DNA of 64,000 nucleotides from Thunnus maccoyii (GCF_910596095.1 NC_056545.1:1596001-1660000), one strand, 5' to 3'. Counted from the first letter of the stretch, positions 48,073 through 59,298 are shown. Notes: a model not told the origin generated them from the letters alone. A program made the numbers and translations.

Positions 48073-48774
48073 GTTAACTAGTTTGTGCACAGCTTTGCTA
48101 ACAATTTGGATTCAATTCATGCAAATGACTAAATATCAACAGACAAATACAAACACACTTGTATTTTAACTTCATGGGCTGCACTTAATTTGAATGCCCT
48201 CTACAGTTATTACTAGCCATGTAAACTCATGTCATGGCTGAGGAGTAAAGAACTTTTCAATTGTGTGTATAAGCTATGACTGAAAAACTATCCTGTTGTC
48301 AATATTAGAAAATAACTTGTTAGAAGTCAGATGTTATGTCATATCTTCTTGTGACTTAATTATTGCATGTCCTCTGTTTCACTCACTCTTCTGCTTGTTA
48401 ACTAGTTTGTGCACAGCTTTGCTAACAATTTGGATTCAATTCATGCAAATGACTAAATATCAACAGACAAATACAAACACACTCATATTTGAACTTCATG
48501 GGCTGCAGTGCCATGCAATGACAATTTGCAGTTACAAGCATGTTGAAATAAGAGTTCACTTAATTTGAATGCTCTCTACAGCTCTTACTAGCCATGTAAA
48601 CTCATGTTATGGCTGAGGAGTAAAGAACTTTTCAATTGTGTGTATAAGCTATGACTGAAAAGTAAAACTATCCTGTTGTTAATATTAGACAATAACTTGT
48701 TAGAAGTCAGATGTTATGTCATATCTTCTTGTGACTTAATTATTGCACGTCCTGTTTCACTTACTCTTCTGCTT
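48073..48774. repeat. Two-copy octamer repeat, 3' of OR9
   Basis: A short unit (48073-48396) and a full unit (48397-48774), an almost exact copy of 40472-41173. Confidence 0.85.
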
Positions 48775-49109
48775 GATTACATTTTCTTACATAAAAAACT
48801 TTGTAATTCTCTAAGTAGACTTTATCTCTTGAATGAAAATTCAAGGTTGCAGTAATTTCAATGGTGTGCTTTGACTGACCCTCTAACTACCTACTGTCTG
48901 TAATGTTACAGCTATGGGAGTGCAGTCTGCACTCAGTTCAAGTAAGAAGAAACTATGTGATTACTATGTACAATTCAAGTAGAGCGGGGCATAATACCGT
49001 AAGCCACATTATTTTATTTCAGTGTACATTTATATATAACAGATCACAAAAGCATCAGGAACTCACTTGACTTTTCTATTCTCTATGTAGTTGAATATAT
49101 GGAGATTTA

Positions 49110-50099
49110 TTAAGTGACAAGTATGATTTTAGCCTTGGTTGGGACAACTGAGAGCAAAGGTAAGCATCTCCACTGGCAGCATAGATGGTACATGAGAACA
49201 GGTCTGATGGTCTGGTCTCTGATTCCATAGATAAGAGCACTCAGACATCTGGGAAGGATGATAATACAAAAATAAATAACAATCTGGATGCGCACAAATA
49301 TGACCCTTTTTAGGTTTTTGGAGATAAAGAACAGTAATGGGTTGTGTATAGCTGAAGAGAGACTGAGGCCCAGCTGCACCAGATGCAGCAGCAGTGTTTT
49401 ACGAGCTTTACTGGCTGAACTTTGGTCTGTGGAAGCTGATCTGGCTGCTATCATCACACCAACATAGGAACAAGCGACTACCATACCGGCTGAAACAAAC
49501 AGAAAACAAGTGTAGGCTTTTTCATAAAGATCTGATATTTGATCAAGCATCATACTGTCTTTGCCACAAAAGTCTGCCATCTGCATGCTCACAAGGTCTT
49601 CAAACTGAAAATTTAACATCAATAAAACTTGAGTGAGGACATTTACTGAACTGAAGGTCCAGATCACACATATGGCCACCCCAGTGTTTCTGACAGTGAT
49701 GATGGTAGTGTGCCTCAGTGGGTAGCACACAGCTACATATCTCTCCAGAGACATCAACACCAGTGTGAGAGGAGAGATTTTGTTTGTGAGCTCGGCGAGC
49801 ATAACAAGAACACCACATACAGCATAGGTCAGCCTTAATCTACAAGCACCTAGAATGTACATTAACTGACTCTGTGCCATATGTACAGTGTCTCCCAAAA
49901 GGAGGTTATACAGAAGAATGTAACGGGAGGTCTCTCGAAACACAGGTTTACTCCTCATGGTGAATAGCATGGTCCCATTAATGAAGAGAAACACACAGCA
50001 TGGCACTGACGTCAGAATGGAAAACATCACTAATCCCAGTAACTCCTGATACTGCAGTCCAACAGTGATGTTGGTCTGCGACTGATTTGCATACAACAT
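49110..50099 (-). CDS. OR9: hybrid B/A odorant receptor, twin of OR8 (329 aa)
   Basis: Complete receptor differing from OR8 at only two residues, both in TM6 (LGLSLSSAIHN for LGLGLSSTIHN). The underlying DNA around 49350-49370 (AGCTGAAGAGAGACTGAGG) matches OR4, while OR8 matches OR5 there, so one twin took up a short conversion patch after duplication. It shares the private LLLGD and the same B-to-A switch, so the hybrid arose once and was then copied with its LTR fossil. The start, sequons (5 and 10), C95/C178 and AATAAA-overlapped stop are intact. Confidence 0.9.
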   Translation of the reverse strand: MLYANQSQTNITVGLQYQELLGLVMFSILTSVPCCVFLFINGTMLFTMRSKPVFRETSRYILLYNLLLGDTVHMAQSQLMYILGACRLRLTYAVCGVLVMLAELTNKISPLTLVLMSLERYVAVCYPLRHTTIITVRNTGVAICVIWTFSSVNVLTQVLLMLNFQFEDLVSMQMADFCGKDSMMLDQISDLYEKAYTCFLFVSAGMVVACSYVGVMIAARSASTDQSSASKARKTLLLHLVQLGLSLSSAIHNPLLFFISKNLKRVIFVRIQIVIYFCIIILPRCLSALIYGIRDQTIRPVLMYHLCCQWRCLPLLSVVPTKAKIILVT

Positions 50100-50343
50100 C
50101 TTAAAGAAACACTATAAACATCAAAAAGATTAACCTGTTGATATATATAAATGCTGTCTAGTTTGTATCTCTAACAGTGACAACATCCCATCTTTAAAGC
50201 AGTGAAGACCTCTTAGTTCACATCTAAAACCCACAATCATTGATATGCTTTTACCCTGTGCAGACAGTAAGCAGCTTGTTTCCATGTATGCAGAGCTGGT
50301 CTGCAGGGTTTGCCTGCTCTCACATGTTGTTTATGAACTATGT

Positions 50344-50373
50344 CTTTCCACCTTGTTCATGTGACATTACGTC
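50344..50373 (-). promoter_or_regulatory. Diverged B-type promoter block, OR9
   Basis: CCACCTTGTTCATGTGACA stretch ~250 bases upstream of the start, with the LTR edge ~45 bases beyond. Confidence 0.35.
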
Positions 50374-50413
50374 AGCACCGTTAACAGATGTGGTTTGGGA
50401 TTCTACTTGGACA

Positions 50414-53400
50414 TGTGTTACGACCTTTACTGTCTAGAGGGGGACACAAGGATTAACATAATTAGGTGACCCAAAACCCTATGCAAAAACTGTGAGAGAG
50501 AGGCCACTAAAACAATTGCAAAGTGTAACAGGGAGCACCATTTATTAACAAAAAGGATTATTGACAGATAAACTGACTGATATAGTAAAAGAAAAGGAAG
50601 CAACTTCGGTGTCAGGGTCTCCAAGGCCAAAACACCAAACAAAATCCCTCTCTAACTAGAAAAGAAAAGTCTCACTTGTTGCAGAATGGAAAAAAGGATG
50701 ATGCTACGCTGCCTGGCTAGCCACAAAACAGGAGAAAAAAGGGAGAGCAAAAAAAAAAGCCAGAGAACCCCTACAAGGCTTCCTGAAAATCATCAGCAAG
50801 TTACACAGAGCTATATCCAAGGTGCTGACAGCAACACAGTATGAACAGCAAACTTGACAGCCCCAGCCCAACCAGTAGCTCAGTGGCAAAATGGCTGAAG
50901 CACTGGTTCAGAGGTTTGATATACAACTTCACTGACGATCAGACACAGTTCAGGTGCAGGCAATCCAAACATGCAGAGAGGAGTGTGGCAGACCTGAAAC
51001 ACACAGACATTATAACAACATGTTATAGGAAAGTTCTGGTATTTTTTTAAACTGGCGTATTTTTCTCATAAATGTTGCCATTTTGACTTTATGGGTCATC
51101 GTAACTTTGTACTTGCCACTTTAGTTGTAGAGATTCAGGGAAACAAGGAAAAACAACTTTTAATCTATTCAAGTTTAACTGAATGAAGAGATAGTATAAC
51201 TACATATAGTTTTATTTTCAACATAAACATTACAAGAAATGTCAACCCCTCATCCTAAAGGATACTAGTTTATTTATTTATTTTATTTGTGAGTGACCAT
51301 GTACAGAATTAAACATAAATATTATTACTTTACATACTGTACCAGAGATACCTTACAGCAAAATTTCATTTGCAATTCCATAATTAAAGCATATGCAACA
51401 ATACGAAGCAAAAAAGCAAAAACAAAAACACAGGACAAATAATACAAAGTTACACACAGTAGCACATCACATGCATCCACAATGTCAACTGGAAATGACA
51501 AATTCTCATGGCCTTAGTTTCATAGGTGTCTATGTGTGTGTGTTTTTCCTCTCGTGTTTCTCCAGGTTCCACCTCCCCCCCTCCTACTCTGCTGTGGGTG
51601 GTGGATCATACCTGTGAGCAATGATGATGATGAAGGCCTGGAGCTTAAAAAAGCCTGAGGAGAGGTATAAACGGGGCCAGTGGGTCATTTGGCAGCATTT
51701 GCGCTGTGTGTGTGTGATTAATCATATGCAAGTGGTCGTGTACCAGGTTCAGTAAGTTTTACTCCTGTTTGGAAGGGAGGGTGGTGATCATTTTTGGTTT
51801 GGCCTACTGTTTGTGGTCTCTGTTGTAGCTAGACCGGACTCCCCCTTTTTTGCTCATGAAAACATCAGTTTCCCTTTCTTCCTTTCTCCTGGGCTGATTT
51901 TGTTTAATGTGTTGCTCTGTTTCATCCCCTGAATTTAAATTTTGGGACGTAACACATTTGGGGGCTCGTCCAGAATCGAAAGAAGACCAATGAATTTATT
52001 TATTGTTTTAAGTTTATTAATTAAGTTTATTTATTGTTTTATTGTTTTTTGTGTGTTGTCTCTGGTGGATGTCGCAGTGGGTATTGGTGTCGGGTGTCCA
52101 TTGTCTAGCCTTCACTAAGCATTACAACGGCTCCCTCAGTTAGATAGGTGAGTGTCCAGCTGGGCTGTATCAGTCTTTCTATCGGGCATTCCTTTTTTAT
52201 TTTGCCTTTCTTATTTTTGTAAAGTAAACCCTAGGCAGGGATAAAGTTCCCTGGTGGAGTTAGGTGTTTCAGGGCTCTGGCCACTGAAGTTTCAGCCTTT
52301 TAAGTCACCTCAGGCCCGGCATGCTCTAGAAGATAGGTAGGTAAAGTTTGGGTTAGGCAGGATCTGGGGGAATTTGTTTTTGTAAGGTCGGGCAGAGTAT
52401 TTGACCATTGTGTGTGTGGCATCCAGTATCAGGATCATTGTATTCACCACTGGTAGATGTGGTGAATGTGGACTGTAGTTATATGGGTGAGTTGTAGTGG
52501 TGGGGATCTCATGTTAGCCTAGCATAGCCTAGCCTAGTTTAGCCTGGTGAAAGCTATGGTGTTGTCCTGTGTGTGTCCATGTGTTTGCTTGAGAGTGAGA
52601 ATGGCAACATTTAACTTGGATGAGTTTTTGGCTAATCCTACTTTCAGTCAATTTGATTATTGCAGGAAAAAGGATGTGTGTGTTAGCGCTGAGTTTGACA
52701 GTATTCCTGTCCTGTCTGTTCTGCTGTCTGTAATTGTGCTTCCATCCAGTTCCCTGAAGTAATCTCTTTGTGGAAGATCACTGAATCAGCCATAACTAGA
52801 GCTCTAACAAAGTTCTTTACTACCTTTGGGCTACAAAAAGTTGTGCAGACCCTCACCAGAAAAGGAACTAATTTTCTCTCTTCAACTTTCAAACAGACTT
52901 TACAGTCTTTAGGTGTCTCTCACTCAGTGTCCAGTGTGTACCACCTAGGGTCACAAGGCACATTTGAACATTGGCATTAAACCCTGAAGTCAGTGTTTAG
53001 AAAGTACTGTCATGATACAAGATGAAGCTGGGATGAAGGGTACCCATTTGTTCTCTTTGCCATCCATGATACTAAACAGGGGTCTTTTGGGCCCTAAGAA
53101 AGTGTTCAAAGAGCAGTTCATTTCTGGTTCTTCTTCAAAGACTAATGTGTTGGATTTTGTCTCCTAGTGTAGAGAACAGCTGCATTGTGCCTCCTAATCG
53201 GCAAGAGAAGCTCTCTCTTCCTCCCAGAGTAGTATGAAGAAGTGGTTTGGCAGGAAAGTGGTTGAGCAACAGTTCAGTCTGGGAATCAGGTTTTGGTCTT
53301 ACTACCAGTGCCTGGCTCTGCCCTCACTGCCAGCTTTTCAGGTCCCTATGTGGTAGAAAGCATAGTCTCCAATACCAATTATGTCATCCACGCACCTGGG

Positions 53401-55256
53401 CGGAGAAGAAAAACACTTATGCCATTTTAACATGTTAAAGTCCTATCATTCCCAAGAAGCTGCTCAGGGGAAGCAGGAAAATCTGCAGAGACTGCTGCCC
53501 CCAGTGAAAGATCTGCTTTTTTGGTTTGTGCTGGATCTTTGCCTGATGATGGTTTGGTAGAGCTTACTGATGGTCAGCAGTGTGGTAGGTTGTTTGAGTT
53601 TATCTCAAATATTGAGTCACAACTCTCTTACCTGCCTGAACGTCAGCACGATGAAGTAGTCCATTTACTCCATTCCTACCCCACTCTGTTAAGTGATGTG
53701 CCATCTTGTATCAATGTGTTACAGCATGACATTGATGTCAGTTCTGCTGCTCATATTCAACAACATGCTTGGAAACATTTTAGGAAAGAGAGATAATGAA
53801 GAAAGAGGCTGAATGCTTGCTGGAAAACTGTTAAGCCAAGCCTAGTTATAATCCCTGGAGTTCTCTGTGTTTACTAACTCCTAAATCTGATGGCACCCCT
53901 TGTTTCTGTAAGACTTCTGTAAAGTTAACGCAGTAACTGTACCAGATTCCTTCCCCTCACCTTGCACAGAAGACTACATCAATAGCATTGGTTCAGCTGT
54001 GTTCATCGCCATGCTAGATCTACACAAAGGATACTGGCAGATTCCTTTGAGCCCCAGAGCTTCTGACATCTCTGCATTTGTAACACCTGTCTACTTTTTG
54101 CAGTATACAGTGATGGCATTTGGTATGAGCAATGCACCCACTTTTCAGTGCCTGATGCACTTGGTGTTAGGAGATCCCCCATTGTAATATGCATCTTGAT
54201 GATGTGGTGATGTACACTAACACCGGGGGGGACCATCTTTCCCATCTGGCAGAGGTGTTCAAATGACTTGCTGAGGCGTTGTTGACCCCCAGTCTTGCTA
54301 AATATGAGTCTGGTAAGGCTACCATTACATACCTAGGGAAACAGGTTGGTCATGGACAAGTCCATCTGGCAGATGTCAAGGTCTCAGCTATGTTGTTCCT
54401 ACTACCAAACATGAACTTTGACTTTCTTAGGCATGGCTGGTTACTGTTGGTGTTTTTGCAGAAGTTTCTCTGTGGTGGCTGCTCCGCTTACTAAGCTGTG
54501 TAGTCCTTCCTTTTGTGTGGGATGAAGAATATGACCATGCCTTTAATCCTGCTAAGTCCCTCCTCTACAGTGGTCCTGTCTTGGCTGTTCCTAACTTCTC
54601 TCTTCCCTTTAAGCTAAAAGTGGATGCCAGTGCTTCTGGAGCCGGTGCTGTGCTGCTGCAGGACGGCGAGGGTGATGAGAGCCACCCAGTGTGTTACTTC
54701 TCTATCAAGTTCAAACGCCATCAACTGAACCATTCCACTTTTGAGAAGGAGACATTAGCCGTGGTCCTTGCCACCCAGCACTTTGAAGTGTATGTTGGTT
54801 CCATCCCCAGTGATCATGGACACTGGCCACAACCCTCTTGTCTTTTTGTCTTGAATGTACAACCACATGCTTGGCGCAGGGTCTCAACATTGAGATCAGA
54901 GAGGGATGGACAATGTAGTGGTTGACACACTGTCCTGTGTGTGTGTGTGTGTGTGGTTAATCAAATGTGAAAGGTTGTGTACTCAGTTTGGTAGATTTTA
55001 CTCCTATTTGGAAGGGAGGGTGGTGATCATTTTTGGTTTGGCCTAACTTAATTTAAATATTTTTTGATTCTCTGTTATAGGTGGACCAGCCTCCCCCTTT
55101 TTTCAGAAGAGGCCAGCTTCAAGTTACTGCTATTGTTATATTGTAAATTCTTTATTTCATGAAAGCATCAGTTACCTTTTATTCCTTTCTCCCGGGCTCA
55201 TTTTGTTTTATGTATGGCTCTTTCATCCCCTGGATTAAATTTGGGGATGTGACACA
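50414..55256 (+). mobile_element. Gmr1-like Ty3/gypsy LTR fossil, copy 5 (broken, longest 3' LTR remnant)
   Basis: 5' LTR 50414-51956; primer-binding site 51959-51976; gag-like start ~52601; integrase core ~52765-52980; integrase C-terminal part ~53235-53470; reverse transcriptase ~53560-54480; RNase H ~54515-54930; TG tract; LTR remnant ~54957-55256 ending GTGACACA. It is broken (about ten or more breaks). It is the only copy whose 3' LTR remnant is not interrupted by the A/T-rich element. The remnant differs from the 5' LTR by many substitutions and a length difference, so the insertion is old. Confidence 0.87.
54936..54955 (+). repeat. (TG)10 microsatellite
   Basis: Ten TG units, the shortest of the four paralogous loci. 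Confidence 0.95.
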
Positions 55257-55262
55257 AATGTT

Positions 55263-55317
55263 CTACTACTGTTCCCAGTAGCTCCTGATACTGCTGAGAC
55301 TGATTTGCATACAACAT
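55263..55317 (-). pseudogene. OR10: relic of an A-type odorant receptor start
   Basis: About 55 bases matching the first ~25 codons of the A-type genes (MLYANQS..., QYQELLGTV) with an internal loss. Everything downstream is replaced by the LTR fossil. The sequence upstream is well preserved as A-type: acceptor-like TTTTATTACAG, the putative first exon and the promoter block. The gene body was therefore lost but its 5' region was kept. It cannot make a receptor. Confidence 0.8.
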
Positions 55318-55574
55318 ATTAGAGAATCCTGTAATAAAAGTATGAAACTGTTGATTTTATTGAAGCACAAAGGCAAAATGAATCTTGTACAGTTTGTGTT
55401 CCCATAAGAATGAAGATCCCTCGAATTTTGAGCACAGATGTTGTTGAGATCACATGCAAAACTCTGAATCGTCCACATACATTTATCCTGTGCAGACAGT
55501 TAGTAGGTTAGAGGCCTTGTCTGTTTCAGTGTCAGCAGTGCTGCTCTGCAGCGTTTGCCTGCGTTCACAGACTA

Positions 55575-55612
55575 TATGAGCTCAGTCCTCACACCCACTT
55601 CACCTGACACCT
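55575..55612 (-). promoter_or_regulatory. Orphan A-type promoter block of the OR10 relic
   Basis: GTGAAGTGGGTGT (within 55590-55610) and a CATATA box at about 55573-55578, intact although the gene is gone. Confidence 0.45.
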
Positions 55613-55681
55613 TCACATGTAAGTAATAGTATTGTAAAAACAAAAATGCTGAGTGCCGTTATGGAAGACATGATGACATGA

Positions 55682-55806
55682 ACCAGGGAATTGGTAAATA
55701 ATGTGAGAGGAATTACATCACCAATTGCTAATATGTTACCCTCTAACATACTGTATTAGCATTAAGTAATGTAATTCCTTCACCATTATGTACCAATTCC
55801 CTGGTC
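55682..55806. mobile_element. Foldback (MITE-like) element, ~123 bp
   Basis: The left arm (55682-55718, ACCAGGGAATTGGTA...AATTACAT) and right arm (55769-55805) are inverted copies with few mismatches. The inner part (GCTAATATGTTA...TAACATACTGTATTAGC) also pairs, so the whole element can form one long hairpin. The A-type spacers near 2727, 17545 and 30085 keep only the left arm. Confidence 0.75.
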
Positions 55807-56240
55807 CAGTATTGTTTATTTTTGTTCTTTTATGTTTAACGTGGGCATGAAAGCATATGACTTTAAATATTTTCATGTTGTAAAAGTTGCGATACAGTAG
55901 CAACAAGAATGCCTGTCGATGGATAGTGCATGACCTGACCAATTGAGATGTTTATAACGAAGGATGACAGATCCTTCAATCAGGTTACTGGTTTTAGTAG
56001 GTGAAGTTTATGTGTGTGTGAATGTGGTCAGAAAATCACAGGAACAGGTGCACAGTTTAGCCCTTTACTGGTCAACCAATTTCCACTAATGCTGTATCAC
56101 TGTTATATTTATATGTAACCAGGTGCAGGACTTGTGTGGTTCTGGAAACAATGACAGTAAACGATAACCAGTAAGTCAGTATTCAACTTACTCAGTATAG
56201 GTATAAACACACTGTAAGAAACCTACTTTAAATAACTGGC
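55807..56240. other. Unassigned DNA beyond the foldback element
   Basis: A/T-rich, no gene recognised. The first ~25 bases (GTATTGTTTATTTTTGTT) still match the A-type spacer, after which similarity to the array ends. Confidence 0.5.
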
Positions 56241-56300
56241 AGCAATTGACAAGTAACTTACTGTAATTTATTTTACAGTAAGTTACTATTTTACAGTTCA
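56205..56300. repeat. Short inverted repeat (MITE-like), AGTAACTTACTGTAA arms
   Basis: AGTAACTTACTGTAA (56252-56266) and its exact complement TTACAGTAAGTTACT (56273-56287) are separated by six bases. Similar ACAGTAAGTTACT motifs are common in fish non-autonomous elements; the outer limits are uncertain. Confidence 0.6.
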
Positions 56301-56336
56301 TCATTGGATGAACCATCTATCACCGTCTATCACCGT

Positions 56337-56512
56337 CTTACCTTGCGAGGCAGCTGGATTTAAGACGCTGATTGATCCAAACCACTCGTGGTTTGGACAC
56401 AATCACATAACTTGTAGCCTAACAAGATTACAAGTGTTAAATTGGTTTAGTTGGTTTTCACGTGGTCTTGTGATGTTGTGATCTTGCGAATCCAGCTGTC
56501 TCACAAGGTAAG
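56337..56512. mobile_element. Small non-autonomous DNA transposon with 24-base terminal inverted repeats
   Basis: CTTACCTTGCGAGGCAGCTGGATT at the left end (56337-56360) and its complement at 56489-56512 differ at two positions, giving a ~176-bp element without coding capacity. A perfect internal hairpin CCAAACCA-CTCG-TGGTTTGG is also present. Superfamily not determined. Confidence 0.7.
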
Positions 56513-56929
56513 GGATTGTGCATGTTTACAAAATTTAATGGCCTTCTTCCATATGACAGAAATGCTCACGCTGAATAGTGAACTGCTGCAATTATATCTG
56601 TGATGCACAGTGCAAATGGTTTTCCTTCAGACAGGACAGCAAAACAAAGTTGTTTACCTTTATGACATATTACATGTTCACTGGTTCGCACAACTGTATT
56701 AAAAGAGCCTGTGGCCTGCTGCTCTTCATCTACCAGCTCACTGTGGCTATTTCCTCTTTTACCCATCCTCCTTTGCAATATTTAAAACTGATATGCTGAC
56801 CAAACAGCACAAAACATGTTGCTGTGTAGACCAATATTTGCTGACCAATAGTGCAGTCTGTACATGCTTCATAATAAAAGCCACACAGTCGTACACCAGT
56901 GAGAAGCTTTTAATGTGAAGTAGCAACAG

Positions 56930-57180
56930 CAGAAAATGTTTGGAATATCTTTTTGAGGAATGCTGTTCTTCAGCCTTGGTGATGGTTGTTGTTGTTGATA
57001 GTTGTTTAGTTGGGTTGAGATCTGGTGACTGTGAAGGCCATAGCTTTAGGCCTTCTAGATTAGAGGGGTGTTATGTGAGTTGGACCTGGTCAAAAGCCTT
57101 GCAGCAGCATTCTGGACCATTTGTAGACGGTCCAGGGATGACTTGCTGAGGCAAAGTTGGCTGAGTCTGCATAGGTGGAC
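56930..57180 (-). mobile_element. Degraded Tc1-like and LINE scraps, copy 1
   Basis: On the minus strand CTTCACAGTCACCAGATCTCAACCC encodes SQSPDLNPT, the typical end of a fish Tc1-like transposase. Next to it (about 57060-57175) is a peptide LDRLQMVQNAAARLLTRS of the fish LINE reverse-transcriptase type. Both are short and dead. Confidence 0.5.
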
Positions 57181-57276
57181 ACATTCAAACATGCAGTGAA
57201 TGCATATGGTCTGTGTAGGCATAAATTTTGTGTCTACATCTGTTTGATCTGGCTTTTCATCAATAAAAAACATCAT

Positions 57277-58066
57277 TCTGCAATTTTCTCTTTGGTTTCA
57301 AGCTTTATTACGCATTAAACAACCTGTGAAATGTCAATTTCCGGGCACCAACATGAGATACATTTCTATTTATTGCAGTACTAATAAATTAACCAGTGAC
57401 ACATTTTAGGGGTTGAAATGTCAATTGTATATAAGTGCTTTAAAGTGCTACTTACAAACATAAAACCACAAATTATTAACAGAAAGGAAAGCCATTTTAA
57501 TCTTCCACATGAGTTTATCAATGAGTATAGCTCCTAACTATCATTGAATAATCTTGTTCCTACTGTTTATTGGCATATACACATCTTGTATATTAGTCGT
57601 GCAAAGTTTAATTCCTGCTTGTTTGTTCTTTTGTAAGAGAAATTATTTGCACCTCTGATGATGTTAACAATAAAACGTTTTAGAAACAAGAAAGTAGTTA
57701 ATATATACTATATATATATATATTCATTCATATACATTCATATATATATATGTAATTTTTGTGAAAAAGTATGAAATATATAAAGAACTGACTTAATATG
57801 CAGTGACAAGACAAGGAGTTCATCATACAGTATAGCTTCACTGCTTGTCATGGTAACTATCTGGAGACAGCTCTCAGACAGAAATGAGTAAACTACTGAG
57901 ACATTGTGAAAGAACACATACATGTTGTCTGATTTATTATATGCTGAATTAAGGGACATTTATGCTTTTCTTTCCATCTAAGCCTCTTTAAATGGTAAAC
58001 ACGGCTCTGTATTATTATCGTCATTTTAAATATATGTCAGAGAACAAACAAAAAATTTAAATTTTC
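57277..58066. other. 3' flank of OR11
   Basis: A/T-rich, non-coding, with a TA-rich microsatellite at about 57700-57755. It lacks the ~380-bp octamer repeat found by the A- and B-type genes. Confidence 0.6.
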
Positions 58067-59026
58067 TCACTGGTTCTTGTTGAGGAAAACTGAGCATCTC
58101 AAATGACAGCAGAGATTCTGCATGAAGATGGCTCTGATAGTTTGATCCCTGAGTCCATAAATGAGAGCACTCAGACACCTTGGAAGGATATTCAAGCACA
58201 CAAAGCATGCATTGTAAATACGCATAAGGACTAATCTCCCCACTGTTCTAGCAATGGCTATGAGGATGGTGGAGATGAAGGTGGAGATGAGAATCAGGTT
58301 TAGCTGAATCAGGTGAAGAAGGAGAGTTTGAAGAGCCTTTCTGGCCGAGGCTTTGTCTGTTGAGACAGACCTGGCTACGAGTGCTACACCAATGTAGGAG
58401 GCGATGATTACTACACCTATTGACAGAAAGAGAGTGCTGGCGTAAGCTTCTTCAAAATCATTAAACATTGGTGCAAAAAAGACGGCCTCTTTTGAGCAAA
58501 AGTCACCCATCTGCTTTAGGGAGAGTTTTGGGAACAAATATAACAACATAAAACCTCGAATGAGGATGTGGATAAAACTGAAGCCCCAAACCAGAGCAAT
58601 GGCCATGCCTGTGCTTCTCATGTTGAAGATTGTAGCATGTCTCAGTGGATAGCATACAGCCACATATCTCTCAAGTGACATCACAGCCAGGGAGAGAGGG
58701 GAGATTGTGATTGTGAAAACTGAGAGCAGGACGAGGGCACCACACGCGTAATAAGTAATTTTTATCCGTAAGGAAGCCAAAAAGTAAAGCAGGAGGTTTG
58801 ATGCCATGTGAACAGTGTCTGCAAAGAGCATGTTGTACAGCAGGATGTAACGGGATGTCTCACAAAACACCTGCTTACTCCTCAGGGTGAACAGCAAAAC
58901 ACTGTTAATGTAGAGAAAAGAGCAGCTTGATCCCATGGATAACATGCCAAACATCATTACCTCCTGTGAAGTTTGATAGTGGAGACCAGCAGTGATATTG
59001 GCCTTAGGCTGCAGCAAAGACAACAT
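58067..59026 (-). CDS. OR11: divergent odorant receptor, OR131-2-like (319 aa)
   Basis: Complete seven-transmembrane receptor from a second subfamily. It keeps the shared frame (SRYILLYN in TM2, MSLERYVAVCYPLRH 116-130, ILPRCLSALIYGLRDQTIR at TM7, C95, C178), but many TM residues differ, for example the MLSLLQPKANITAG start, YINSVLLFTLRSKQVF, LASLRIKITYYACG and RKALQTLLLHLIQL. There is one N-terminal sequon (NIT, 10). The tail ends FLNKNQ. The start is the first Met of the frame and aligns with MLYANQ of the others. A TATATATA box with the shared promoter block lies ~235 bases upstream. Confidence 0.9.
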   Translation of the reverse strand: MLSLLQPKANITAGLHYQTSQEVMMFGMLSMGSSCSFLYINSVLLFTLRSKQVFCETSRYILLYNMLFADTVHMASNLLLYFLASLRIKITYYACGALVLLSVFTITISPLSLAVMSLERYVAVCYPLRHATIFNMRSTGMAIALVWGFSFIHILIRGFMLLYLFPKLSLKQMGDFCSKEAVFFAPMFNDFEEAYASTLFLSIGVVIIASYIGVALVARSVSTDKASARKALQTLLLHLIQLNLILISTFISTILIAIARTVGRLVLMRIYNACFVCLNILPRCLSALIYGLRDQTIRAIFMQNLCCHLRCSVFLNKNQ

Positions 59027-59257
59027 TATACATATGTGAGGAAAAAAGACTTCTTTGGCTTGCTGTAGTTGTACTAGTAAACCACATAACGTACAAACTA
59101 AAGTTCATCATGACAAAGTAGTTAAAAATGACCCATCAGCACAAACAGCTGTTGAGTGTAGAAACCCAAATTATCCATCAGTGTTGAGCAGTCAGACGGT
59201 GTTCGTTTCCACCAGGAAGGAAGAACTGGTCTGGAGCTGTTTTTTCCAGCAACATAC

Positions 59258-59298
59258 AGTATATATAGTTTTTCATTACACCCACTTCACAGGACACT
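59258..59298 (-). promoter_or_regulatory. Candidate OR11 promoter
   Basis: GTGAAGTGGGTGT (within 59278-59297) followed on the minus strand by TATATATA (59260-59267). The block is shared with A-type genes although the surrounding sequence is not. Confidence 0.55.

Noticed and set aside
56940-57149. 69-codon plus-strand frame (also 60970-61179)
   Set aside because: It is the antisense of Tc1-like and LINE remnants.
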